DNA of 16,089 nucleotides from Actinomycetota bacterium (GCA_012271125.1 JAAXHB010000108.1:2814-18902), one strand, 5' to 3'. Positions 7,996 through 13,396 are shown, numbered from the stretch's first letter. A program made the numbers and translations. Notes: generated by a model not told the origin, from the letters alone.

Positions 7996-8982
7996 ATGAC
8001 CGCAGAAATCGTCATCATGAACCGCAACGGTGTCGCCATGGCCGCCGACAGCGCCGGCACATTGGACACACCTGATGGGCCAAAGGTTGATAATCACACT
8101 AAGAAGTTGTTTTCGCTTTCAACTTCAGAACCAGTTGGAATCATGATCTACAACAACCTAAATCTTGCTGGAATACCATGGGAAGTCATAATTAAGTCAT
8201 ACCGAAAGTATTTAGGCGATCAAACATTTTCAAGTGTAGAAAAATATGCACACCACTTTTTTGACTTTATTGAAAGCAAGCGAATACCTTTTGAGCTACA
8301 AAAACAAGATGTACTCTATAAAGGTGACTTTTCTGGAGTGGTTTTTTCGGGTTTTGGAACATCTCAATACCTTCCCGTGACTTTAGGTTTTAAAGTGAAC
8401 GGTATGGTGGCTGGGGAAGTAGTAAAATCCGAGACAGCAAACAAGCGCATCGAATCAGGGTCTGATGTAGCTATATGCCCTTTCGCTCAGCGAGAGATGG
8501 TAGACCAGTTCATAAATGGTATTCATCCAAGTTTGTTATCACTTGTAGATTCGACGCTTAACAGCGTTGTGCGGCAGCTTATTGAAGCTGTGTCCACATT
8601 TACGCCGTCTAATCCCTTATCCGAAATAGATGAAGCAAAAGTGTCAGAAATTGCAGGTTTATATAAGGCGCAGATTGATGAAGTTATAACCAAAAGACAT
8701 GGGGCTCCAGTATTAGACGCAATACGGCCTTTACCAATTGAAGAGTTGGCAGCTGTTGCTGAAAACCTGGTGAACCTGACATCGCTCAAGCAACAAGTCA
8801 CCAATGCAACAGCCACTGTCGGTGGCCCTATCGACGTCATGTTGATCTCAAAGGGCGATGGTATCGTCTGGACGAAACGCAAGCACTACTTTGATCCTCG
8901 CCTCAACTACCACTATCTGCGAAACTATTTTGGTAGCGTGCCTGGGGTGCAGCTACAAGGAGGAGAGCTTGAAAATGTCTGA
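7996..8982 (+). CDS. Proteasome-beta-like Ntn hydrolase family protein
   Basis: 328 residues. The N-terminus, MTAEIVIMNRNGVAMAADSAGTL, looks like a proteasome/HslV beta subunit: after Met removal Thr becomes residue 1 and the Asp of AADS falls exactly at position 17, as in HslV and 20S beta subunits. KKLF (Lys35/36) may replace Lys33 after a short insertion. PVGIMIYNN and, near the C-terminus, GGPIDVMLISKGDGIVW resemble core beta strands. The middle (about residues 150-270) is helical with no recognised domain. I recall similar MTAEI...ADSAVT proteins as widespread uncharacterised bacterial proteins; protease activity is inferred. The ATG at 7996 is chosen for AAGGAGG just upstream and because it exposes the Thr; a frame start 42 bases earlier would bury it. 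The gene is visibly AT-rich (8221-8280 has 18 G/C of 60), suggesting transfer. Confidence 0.75.
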   Translation: MTAEIVIMNRNGVAMAADSAGTLDTPDGPKVDNHTKKLFSLSTSEPVGIMIYNNLNLAGIPWEVIIKSYRKYLGDQTFSSVEKYAHHFFDFIESKRIPFELQKQDVLYKGDFSGVVFSGFGTSQYLPVTLGFKVNGMVAGEVVKSETANKRIESGSDVAICPFAQREMVDQFINGIHPSLLSLVDSTLNSVVRQLIEAVSTFTPSNPLSEIDEAKVSEIAGLYKAQIDEVITKRHGAPVLDAIRPLPIEELAAVAENLVNLTSLKQQVTNATATVGGPIDVMLISKGDGIVWTKRKHYFDPRLNYHYLRNYFGSVPGVQLQGGELENV

Positions 8983-9160
8983 CACAATTATGGACGTACA
9001 GGAGAACCCTCTTGCGCCCTATCTCGGGGACCGCGACGGCACAGAGGGTTCCACTGGAGATCCTGAGCTGGATGCAATCGCTGAGCAGTTCGCCACGGAC
9101 ATAGCGGATGTTTTTCGTCAAGCACTCGAACGTGCTGCGAAGGAGCAACCTTCGCAGTAA
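8975..9160 (+). CDS. Small acidic protein overlapping the Ntn hydrolase gene, possibly Pup-like
   Basis: 61 residues, 14 acidic against 4 basic. The N-terminal half is Gly/Asp/Pro-rich and probably disordered; about residues 30-57 (ELDAIAEQFATDIADVFRQA and onward) should form an amphipathic helix; the last residue is Gln. The ATG at 8975 overlaps the upstream gene's last 8 bases and has a strong AAGGAGG at 8958-8964, so it is a real, coupled gene. Size, charge, C-terminal helix, terminal Gln and the neighbouring proteasome-like gene recall Pup, the actinobacterial protein tag, but the Gly-Gly before the last residue is missing (it ends PSQ), so homology is not shown. It could equally be a regulator or subunit of the Ntn protein. 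The last codons lie in a 9-bp hairpin. Confidence 0.75.
   Translation: MSDTIMDVQENPLAPYLGDRDGTEGSTGDPELDAIAEQFATDIADVFRQALERAAKEQPSQ
9135..9157 (+). terminator. Perfect 9-bp hairpin abutting the stop codon of the small acidic gene
   Basis: CTGCGAAGG (9135-9143) and CCTTCGCAG (9149-9157) are perfect complements around the 5-nt loop AGCAA, directly followed by the stop TAA. There is no T-run, so this would be an 'I-shaped' actinobacterial terminator or an RNA-stabilising 3' hairpin rather than a classical intrinsic terminator. Confidence 0.45.
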
Positions 9161-9225
9161 CACGAAGCGGGTGGGGTGTGTAGGAGTGTCGGGGAGCTGG
9201 GTGCTGTTATTTGGACTTCTACGAT

Positions 9226-9254
9226 TTGACAGAGGGTAGGGAGTTGGGTAGGGG
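9226..9254 (+). promoter_or_regulatory. Promoter-like site of RNA element B
   Basis: TTGACA (9226-9231), 17 bp of G-rich spacer, then TAGGGG (9249-9254). The -35 and 18 surrounding bases are identical to element A, but the -10 is poor, so this copy may be weak or decayed. Confidence 0.45.
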
Positions 9255-9260
9255 CTCGCC

Positions 9261-9383
9261 TTGCGGGAGGTTGCTTCGGGAGGTTGCTTAAGGCACACTA
9301 AGTCGTGTGTATCCCAGTGAGCATGGCCCGTAGGCGATAAAGCGGACAATATAGCAAACACCTTGTTCCTAGCAGCCTCCCGC
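9261..9383 (+). ncRNA. Putative structured small RNA, element B
   Basis: GCGGGAGGTTGCT (9263-9275) pairs with AGCAGCCTCCCGC (9371-9383) over 13 positions with one G-U. The 5' arm is duplicated in tandem (see the repeat at 9264-9289), so either copy can pair with the single 3' arm. Inside, CACAC (9294-9298) pairs with GTGTG (9305-9309), and AAGG (9290-9293) can pair with CCTT (9361-9364), which fits the second register better. It is non-coding by inspection. The arm sequence resembles element A (GGGAGGT), but the interior does not. Confidence 0.5.
9264..9289 (+). repeat. Perfect 13-bp tandem duplication of the stem arm of element B
   Basis: CGGGAGGTTGCTT occurs at 9264-9276 and again at 9277-9289 without a gap or mismatch. 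The matching 3' arm near 9371-9383 is present once. Confidence 0.95.
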
Positions 9384-9434
9384 ACCTATCAGCTAGGGAA
9401 ACACCCAAACATGGCTGCTAGCAGTATGCCGCCC

Positions 9435-9458
9435 AGCACTATCAACCAGCCGAGTGCT
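9435..9458. other. Short inverted repeat in the spacer between elements B and C
   Basis: AGCACT (9435-9440) and AGTGCT (9453-9458) form a 6-bp hairpin. The rest of 9384-9520 shows no gene. A degraded relative of the promoter motif (TTTGGTGACTCGGTGGGGAG, 9474-9493) may be present but is not convincing. Confidence 0.3.
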
Positions 9459-9520
9459 CACCTACGACCGGTGTTTGGTGACTCGGTGGGGAGTTACGTT
9501 GGGCATGAGGTGGGGCTGAT

Positions 9521-9549
9521 TTGACTGGAGGTTGGGGGGTGGGTATTTT
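9521..9549 (+). promoter_or_regulatory. Sigma70-like promoter of RNA element C
   Basis: TTGACT (9521-9526), a 17-bp spacer rich in G, then TATTTT (9544-9549). Same spacing and G-rich spacer as elements A, B and D. Confidence 0.55.
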
Positions 9550-9555
9550 CTTGGT

Positions 9556-9658
9556 TGAGCGATTGTTGATTGCGCACTCGTTTGAGTCATTGCCGAGAGC
9601 GCCCGCACGGTAACTAGTAGCTACCGGGATGCTTGCGGAAAGGATTTACAGTCGCTCA
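9556..9658 (+). ncRNA. Putative structured small RNA, element C
   Basis: TGAGCGATTGT (9556-9566), about seven bases after the -10, pairs with ACAGTCGCTCA (9648-9658) over 11 positions with one G-U. Interior: ACTC (9576-9579) with GAGT (9584-9587), and a longer arm in which CCGCA (9603-9607) pairs with TGCGG (9634-9638) and CGGTA (9608-9612) with TACCG (9622-9626). The stem sequence is unrelated to A or B, yet its position relative to the promoter is the same. GAGCGATTGTTGATTG recurs with two transitions at 10087-10102 (element E). Confidence 0.55.
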
Positions 9659-9662
9659 CCCA

Positions 9663-9705
9663 GTGGGACCTTCGGCTAGAGCTCACACGAGCAGAAGGTT
9701 CCCAT
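9663..9705 (+). other. Extended hairpin downstream of element C (terminator relic?)
   Basis: Positions 9663-9673 pair with 9694-9705 (11 pairs, one bulged T), capped by GCTC-ACAC-GAGC (9681-9692). The 5' side GGGACCTTC resembles the intrinsic terminator at 10200, but no T-run follows. It may be the decayed terminator of element C. Confidence 0.45.
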
Positions 9706-9743
9706 TGGAACCCACTTAGCAGCCTGGCTGGGTGGTTTACGGT

Positions 9744-9773
9744 TTGACTGGGGGTGTGGGGGTGGGTTATGTT
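9744..9773 (+). promoter_or_regulatory. Sigma70-like promoter of RNA element D
   Basis: TTGACT (9744-9749), then an almost pure G spacer, then TATGTT (9768-9773, spacer 18) or TTATGT (9767-9772, spacer 17). The spacer has G-runs of five, five and three. Confidence 0.5.
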
Positions 9774-9779
9774 GCGGGG

Positions 9780-9916
9780 TGTGAGTTCGTGATTAGCTCA
9801 CAAACAAGTAGTAGCCCTAGTTAGTCGCAATGAGGTAACTGGCAGCTGACAGTCATCAAGTTGCAATAACTAACAAGCGGGGTGAACGCATTGAGGCCCG
9901 GCTCACAGCTACTAGT
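9780..9916 (+). ncRNA. Putative structured small RNA, element D, with alternative pairings
   Basis: TGTGAGTT (9780-9787), just after the -10, can pair with AGCTCACA nearby (9795-9802) or with GGCTCACA about 115 nt later (9900-9907). Separately, TAGTAGC (9809-9815) matches GCTACTA (9908-9914), which with the long-range pairing would make a pseudoknot. Downstream, GTCTC/GAGAC (9924-9928/9937-9941) and CACCT/AGGTG (9941-9945/9949-9953) form small hairpins. No reading frame is supported. Confidence 0.4.
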
Positions 9917-9961
9917 GGGTCGGGTCTCTTTGGCACGAGACACCTCAAAGGTGGTATCCGG

Positions 9962-10021
9962 CATTGTTGGGTGACATCCGACGATGTTGCTACGACAATG
10001 GTCGCCACGACGATGGTTGCA
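9962..10021 (+). other. Nested hairpin and degenerate 15-bp repeats between elements D and E
   Basis: CATTGT (9962-9967) pairs with ACAATG (9995-10000), enclosing ACATC-CGAC-GATGT (9974-9987). From 9978 there are three degenerate copies of about 14-15 bp (9978-9991, 9992-10006, 10007-10021), the last two being ACGACAATGGTCGCC and ACGACGATGGTTGCA. No gene is seen here. Confidence 0.45.
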
Positions 10022-10022
10022 C

Positions 10023-10052
10023 TTGACCAGAGCAGTTGAGACTGGATTAGGT
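10023..10052 (+). promoter_or_regulatory. Weak promoter-like site before element E
   Basis: TTGACC (10023-10028), an 18-bp spacer and TTAGGT (10047-10052). It lacks the G-rich spacer and predicts a start near 10059, about 26 bases before the stem arm, so it fits less well than the others. Confidence 0.25.
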
Positions 10053-10058
10053 CGCGAT

Positions 10059-10199
10059 GAGGGTCACCTGCTACGGTCAGGTTTGTGAGCGATTGCTGGT
10101 TGTATGCCTAATGACCATGGACTGAAGGCACCGCTGGGAGACTGGTAATCACACAGTCACCGAGTTGACTGCGGAAGTCGGTGGGCGATCAATCACACT
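10059..10199 (+). ncRNA. Putative structured RNA, element E, ending at the intrinsic terminator
   Basis: GAGCGATTGCTGGTTG (10087-10102) matches the start of element C with two transitions. About 110 bases later both elements reach GGGACCTT hairpins, so C and E are probably paralogues. In E, GATTG (10091-10095) pairs with CAATC (10190-10194) and GTG (10085-10087) with CAC (10196-10198) across an internal loop. CACCGA (10158-10163) pairs perfectly with TCGGTG (10178-10183). It could be its own small RNA or the 3' end of a transcript from element D. Confidence 0.4.
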
Positions 10200-10244
10200 G
10201 GGACCTTGGTTCGCGTTGCAAAGCGACCAAGGTCCCTTTTATTT
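10200..10244 (+). terminator. Strong Rho-independent terminator
   Basis: GGGACCTTGGT (10200-10210) and ACCAAGGTCCC (10226-10236) are perfect 11-bp complements, followed directly by TTTTATTT (10237-10244). The T-run is on the plus strand only, so it ends plus-strand transcription from the RNA array just before the convergent MoaD-like gene. This independently supports transcription through a region with no gene on that strand. Confidence 0.9.
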
Positions 10245-10272
10245 GATGCCCACTTTCATCAAAGCTTGTGGG

Positions 10273-10521
10273 TTAGCCGCCGGAGGGTTGGGGGACGAAA
10301 TAGACCTCGGCACCGTCTGGGACAGGTTCGTATTCGGGGTGGGCGATAAGAACGCCGTTGATGACGACGGCGGTGCCGGCAGCTAGGCGTTCGCCAAGCT
10401 CGGGGTAGCGGGTGGTGAGATCGGCGATGAGCGAAGAGACGGTAGAGCCGGTGGCTTCGAGTTCAGCGAATCCATCTGTATAGCGGCGCAAATCAGAGCC
10501 GAGGCGAACTGTCGCAGTCAT
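10273..10521 (-). CDS. MoaD/ThiS-family ubiquitin-like sulfur carrier protein
   Basis: 82 residues ending in PQPSGG; the free Gly-Gly C-terminus is the thiocarboxylation site of MoaD and ThiS proteins. The beta-grasp pattern is visible: an N-terminal strand (TATVRLGSDLRRY), a helix (STVSSLIADLTTRYPEL), VVINGVLI, and DGAEVYFVPQPSGG. In MoaD it forms molybdopterin synthase with MoaE and supplies sulfur for the dithiolene. Its place 24 bp after the molybdopterin-subunit gene suggests a dedicated carrier for this hydroxylase's cofactor or its maturation. ThiS-type or other sulfur-carrier roles cannot be excluded, since the sequence is divergent and no MoaE lies in the window. Confidence 0.85.
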   Translation of the reverse strand: MTATVRLGSDLRRYTDGFAELEATGSTVSSLIADLTTRYPELGERLAAGTAVVINGVLIAHPEYEPVPDGAEVYFVPQPSGG

Positions 10522-10545
10522 AGGTGGTGGGGGGAGAAGTGAAGG

Positions 10546-12795
10546 TTAGGTGGGGTTTTCGTTGAGTGCGGCGAGGACAACAGGTGGAGACATTGGCAAG
10601 TGTCGCAGGCGGCAACCTGTAGCGGCGTAGATGGCGTTAGAAACGGCTGCCAGCGGAGGGACGATGGCGGTTTCGCCGACACCACGCACGCCATATGGAT
10701 GCGCAGGGTTTGGGACTTCGACTATGACCGCGTCGATCATTGGCAAATCTGAAGCCACCGGCACTCGGTAATCCAAGAAGCTGGGGTTTTGTAGGACACC
10801 GTCGGAATACATGTATTCCTCGTTCAACGCCCAGCCAATGCCTTGGGCTGCACCACCTTGGATCTGACCCTCGACATAGCTGGGGTGAATCGCAGTGCCG
10901 GCGTCTTGGGACGCCGTGTAGCGCAGCACGGTCACCACACCAGTTTCGGGGTCGACCTCAACGTCACAGGCGTGAACACCAAATGACGGGCCGGCACCAC
11001 GAGCTTCGAGCGAACCTGTCGTCGTCAGAGGTCCGCCGGTTTTTTTAGCGGCACGGGTGATTTTTGCCAACGGTAGTGGATCTTTTGCCTCGGCACCGTC
11101 TGAGGGGGAATGGACGGCTTGGCCATCCACCCAGTCGATGTCGTCAATGTCGACATCCATCATCTTGGCGGCACGAGCCTGCAGCTCGTCTTTCATTTTG
11201 CGACATGCATCCACGACCGCCATTCCGGTGGCGAAAGTGGCACGGGAGCCTTCGGTGATGTCGGTGAAACCAACCGCTTCGGTGTCGCCCACCACGGGGG
11301 TGATGTCGTGAGGGTCGATGCCGAGCTCTTCGGCTGCCATCAGCGCCATCGATGCACGGCTACCACCAATGTCGGGACTGCCGGTGACGACCGTGGCGGT
11401 GCCGTCCTCGTTCAAATTGACCGTGGCGCTTGAGGACTCGCCGATGTTGAACCAGTAACCGGCAGCTATGCCACGCCCTTGGTTAGGGCCAAGCTCGGCC
11501 GACATATTCGGATGATCACGCACGGCTTCAATGCACTCGTTGAAGCCGATGCGGGGGCGGGGCACGCCGCCCATTGTTGACGGGTAGCCCTCGTCGACGG
11601 CGTTGAGCATTCGCAGCTCGAACGGGTCGACACCGGTTTGTTCGGAGATTTCGTCCATGATGGACTCAACTGCGAACGCCGACATTGGAGCGCCGGGGGC
11701 ACGGTAGGCAGCCGAGCGGGGTTCGTTGATGCAAACGTTGTACGACGCCACCTCAAAATTGGGAAACTTGTATGACTCGAACACGGTCATAGCACCCAGC
11801 AGCCCGCCTGAGGAGTCAAACGCCCCGCCGGAATACGCCATCCAAGCGTCGCCGGCAACAAGGGTGCCATCAGATTTGGCACCAATCTTGATCTTCATTT
11901 TTGTGCCATAGGTCGGGCCGGTTGCTACGAAAACCTCTTCACGAGTCATGACGATCTTGACAGGGCGGTTTGCCTTAGCAGACAGTGCAACGGCGAGCGG
12001 CTCTAAGTAGACGACGGTTTTGCCGCCGAAGCCGCCTCCGATTTCGGCGGGAATGACCTTGATGCGGGTTGTTTCCCAACCAAGCATTGCCGCAGTTTGG
12101 GAACGGACATTGAAATGACCTTGAGAGGAACACCAGATTGTGGTTCTGCCGTCTTCGGTGGTGTTGGCAACAGCACCATGAGGTTCGATGTAGCCCTGAT
12201 GAACGGGTTTAGTGGTGAACTCACGCTCGATAACAATGTCGGCTTCGGCAAAACCGGCCTCTATGTCGCCGTTGGAAAGTTTGGTGACTGAGGTGATGTT
12301 GGACGGGTCCTGGACATCGGGATCGTGGGTGGTTGTGTGATCGTGCAGGGGTGGGATGTCTGGGTTGAGGGCGTCGTCGATGGTTAGAACCGGCGTCAGG
12401 AGTTCGTAGTCGACCTTGATAGCTGCGAGGGCTTCGGCGGCGGCGGCTGGGGAAGTGGCGGCGACGGCGGCAACGGGATGGCCGACATAGAAAACCTTGT
12501 CACGTGCCATGAGGTTCACGAGAAGGTCGTAGTTGCGCGTGCTGGGGTTAATTTCTGGAAAATCGGCGGCGGTGATGACGGCCTTAACGCCGGCGATGGC
12601 TTCGGCGGCGGAAGTGTCGATTGAGCAGATGCGGGCATGAGGATGCGGGGAACGCAGGACTTTGCCGACAAGTTGACCGGGGAGATTCATGTCAGCAGCG
12701 AAACGGGCTCTGCCGGTGACCTTGTCGAGCCCATCGTGGCGGACGGGGCGGGTGCCGACGTATTTATAAGTGGGGCGCTCTTCGGTGATTGTCAC
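10546..12795 (-). CDS. Molybdenum hydroxylase large subunit (xanthine dehydrogenase/aldehyde oxidase family)
   Basis: Molybdopterin-binding catalytic subunit, 749 residues, of a three-subunit hydroxylase that inserts a water-derived oxygen into a C-H bond; cytosolic. VGTRPVRHDGLDKVTGRARF and the N-terminal a/b-hammerhead domain are visible, then the Mo-cofactor domain with EIGGGFGGK, INEPRSAAYRAPGAP and ASQDAGTAIHPSYVEGQ. The catalytic Glu is Glu708 in GVRGVGETAIVPP. The active-site loop reads AYRAPG rather than AYRCSFR, so it is not a form I CO dehydrogenase; xanthine, aldehyde, nicotinate or aromatic acyl-CoA type substrates are all possible. The start is GTG at 12795 with AGGAG six bases upstream; the next gene upstream ends 50 bp away. 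It is third in the FAD, FeS, Mo, MoaD order of the operon. Confidence 0.92.
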   Translation of the reverse strand: MTITEERPTYKYVGTRPVRHDGLDKVTGRARFAADMNLPGQLVGKVLRSPHPHARICSIDTSAAEAIAGVKAVITAADFPEINPSTRNYDLLVNLMARDKVFYVGHPVAAVAATSPAAAAEALAAIKVDYELLTPVLTIDDALNPDIPPLHDHTTTHDPDVQDPSNITSVTKLSNGDIEAGFAEADIVIEREFTTKPVHQGYIEPHGAVANTTEDGRTTIWCSSQGHFNVRSQTAAMLGWETTRIKVIPAEIGGGFGGKTVVYLEPLAVALSAKANRPVKIVMTREEVFVATGPTYGTKMKIKIGAKSDGTLVAGDAWMAYSGGAFDSSGGLLGAMTVFESYKFPNFEVASYNVCINEPRSAAYRAPGAPMSAFAVESIMDEISEQTGVDPFELRMLNAVDEGYPSTMGGVPRPRIGFNECIEAVRDHPNMSAELGPNQGRGIAAGYWFNIGESSSATVNLNEDGTATVVTGSPDIGGSRASMALMAAEELGIDPHDITPVVGDTEAVGFTDITEGSRATFATGMAVVDACRKMKDELQARAAKMMDVDIDDIDWVDGQAVHSPSDGAEAKDPLPLAKITRAAKKTGGPLTTTGSLEARGAGPSFGVHACDVEVDPETGVVTVLRYTASQDAGTAIHPSYVEGQIQGGAAQGIGWALNEEYMYSDGVLQNPSFLDYRVPVASDLPMIDAVIVEVPNPAHPYGVRGVGETAIVPPLAAVSNAIYAATGCRLRHLPMSPPVVLAALNENPT

Positions 12796-12844
12796 GAGTG
12801 GCTCCTGTGGGTTTTGGTGGTTAGGCGGCGGTGAGTTCGGCGGA

Positions 12845-13333
12845 TTAGGCCGCAGATTGTTTGGCGGCAGAGCGGTCGGCGGCGTCTAGCACGGCACGAA
12901 CGATCTTGTCATAGCCAGTGCAACGGCACAGATTGCCCGCCACGGCGTAACGAACTTCGGTTTCTGTGGGCTTGGGGTTGGAATCAAGTAGTGCTTTGGC
13001 GGCTACCAGAAAGCCCGGAGTGCAAACTCCGCATTGCAAGGCGGCACCCTCGAGGAAACATTGCTGGAGCGGATGGAGATCGTCGCCGTCTGCCAAACCC
13101 TCAACGGTGGTGACAGTGCGAGCTTCGGCTTCAGGGGCAAGCACAAGGCAGGCGCACACCAGGCGGTCGTCCAGGATTATCGAACAAGCACCGCAGTCGC
13201 CGGTACCGCAGCCTTCTTTGGCACCGGTTAGGCCGACCTCGTCACGCAGCGCATCGAGGAGTGACTGGTCATGGTCGCATAGGAACTCGGCCTCGTCGCC
13301 GTTGATGGTGCATGTGACATGTACTCGGCTCAT
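12845..13333 (-). CDS. Molybdenum hydroxylase 2Fe-2S subunit (CoxS-like)
   Basis: 162 residues carrying two 2Fe-2S clusters that pass electrons from the Mo site to FAD. The N-terminal ferredoxin-type domain has Cys42, Cys47, Cys50 (GCGTGDCGAC) and Cys62; the C-terminal helical domain has Cys101/Cys104 (QCGVCTPG) and Cys136/Cys138 (NLCRCTGY). All eight ligands are present and length is typical. The ATG at 13333 has AAGGAG four bases upstream. It lies between the FAD and Mo subunit genes, as in cox-type operons. Confidence 0.95.
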   Translation of the reverse strand: MSRVHVTCTINGDEAEFLCDHDQSLLDALRDEVGLTGAKEGCGTGDCGACSIILDDRLVCACLVLAPEAEARTVTTVEGLADGDDLHPLQQCFLEGAALQCGVCTPGFLVAAKALLDSNPKPTETEVRYAVAGNLCRCTGYDKIVRAVLDAADRSAAKQSAA

Positions 13334-13345
13334 ATGGCTCCTTGC

Positions 13346-13396
13346 TTGATTAGGCGGTGGGCTGGATTAGGTGGTGGGCTTGATTAGGCGGTGGCT
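13346..13396 (-). repeat. Three tandem copies of a 17-bp repeat covering the FAD-subunit stop codon
   Basis: Units at 13346-13362 (TTGATTAGGCGGTGGGC), 13363-13379 (two changes) and 13380-13396 (last two bases differ). Each contains TTA, that is TAA on the minus strand. With a 17-bp period the three TAA codons (13386-13384, 13369-13367, 13352-13350) fall in three different reading frames. The first is the real stop of the FAD subunit gene. Confidence 0.9.

Noticed and set aside
8903..9385. 160-codon minus-strand open frame across the small acidic gene and element B
   Set aside because: It overlaps two well-supported plus-strand genes, has no ribosome site, and its product is low in recognisable structure.
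9556..9661. Element C as a tRNA (11-bp end stem followed by CCCA)
   Set aside because: No T-arm GTTCRAATC motif, no anticodon arm of normal size, and the length of about 103 nt with this interior does not give a cloverleaf.
7500..9800. Integron attC sites (GTTGGGT/C words fit GTTRRRY; elements are 100-170 bp imperfect palindromes)
   Set aside because: The polarity is inside out: GTTRRRY comes first and CCCAA-type words last, no integrase or cassette genes are present, and the simple-site pairs do not match RYYYAAC cleanly.
10120..10200. Cobalamin riboswitch (GGGAGACTGG and GGAAGTCGGTGGG look like its boxes)
   Set aside because: The boxes are in the wrong order, the partner sequences are absent, and no downstream B12 gene is on that strand.
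7471..10244. Retron or CRISPR-type system
   Set aside because: There is no reverse transcriptase, cas gene or regularly spaced identical repeat; repeats here differ in stem sequence and spacing.
10165..10386. 73-codon plus-strand open frame through the terminator
   Set aside because: It runs through the intrinsic terminator into the MoaD-like gene on the other strand and lacks a ribosome site.
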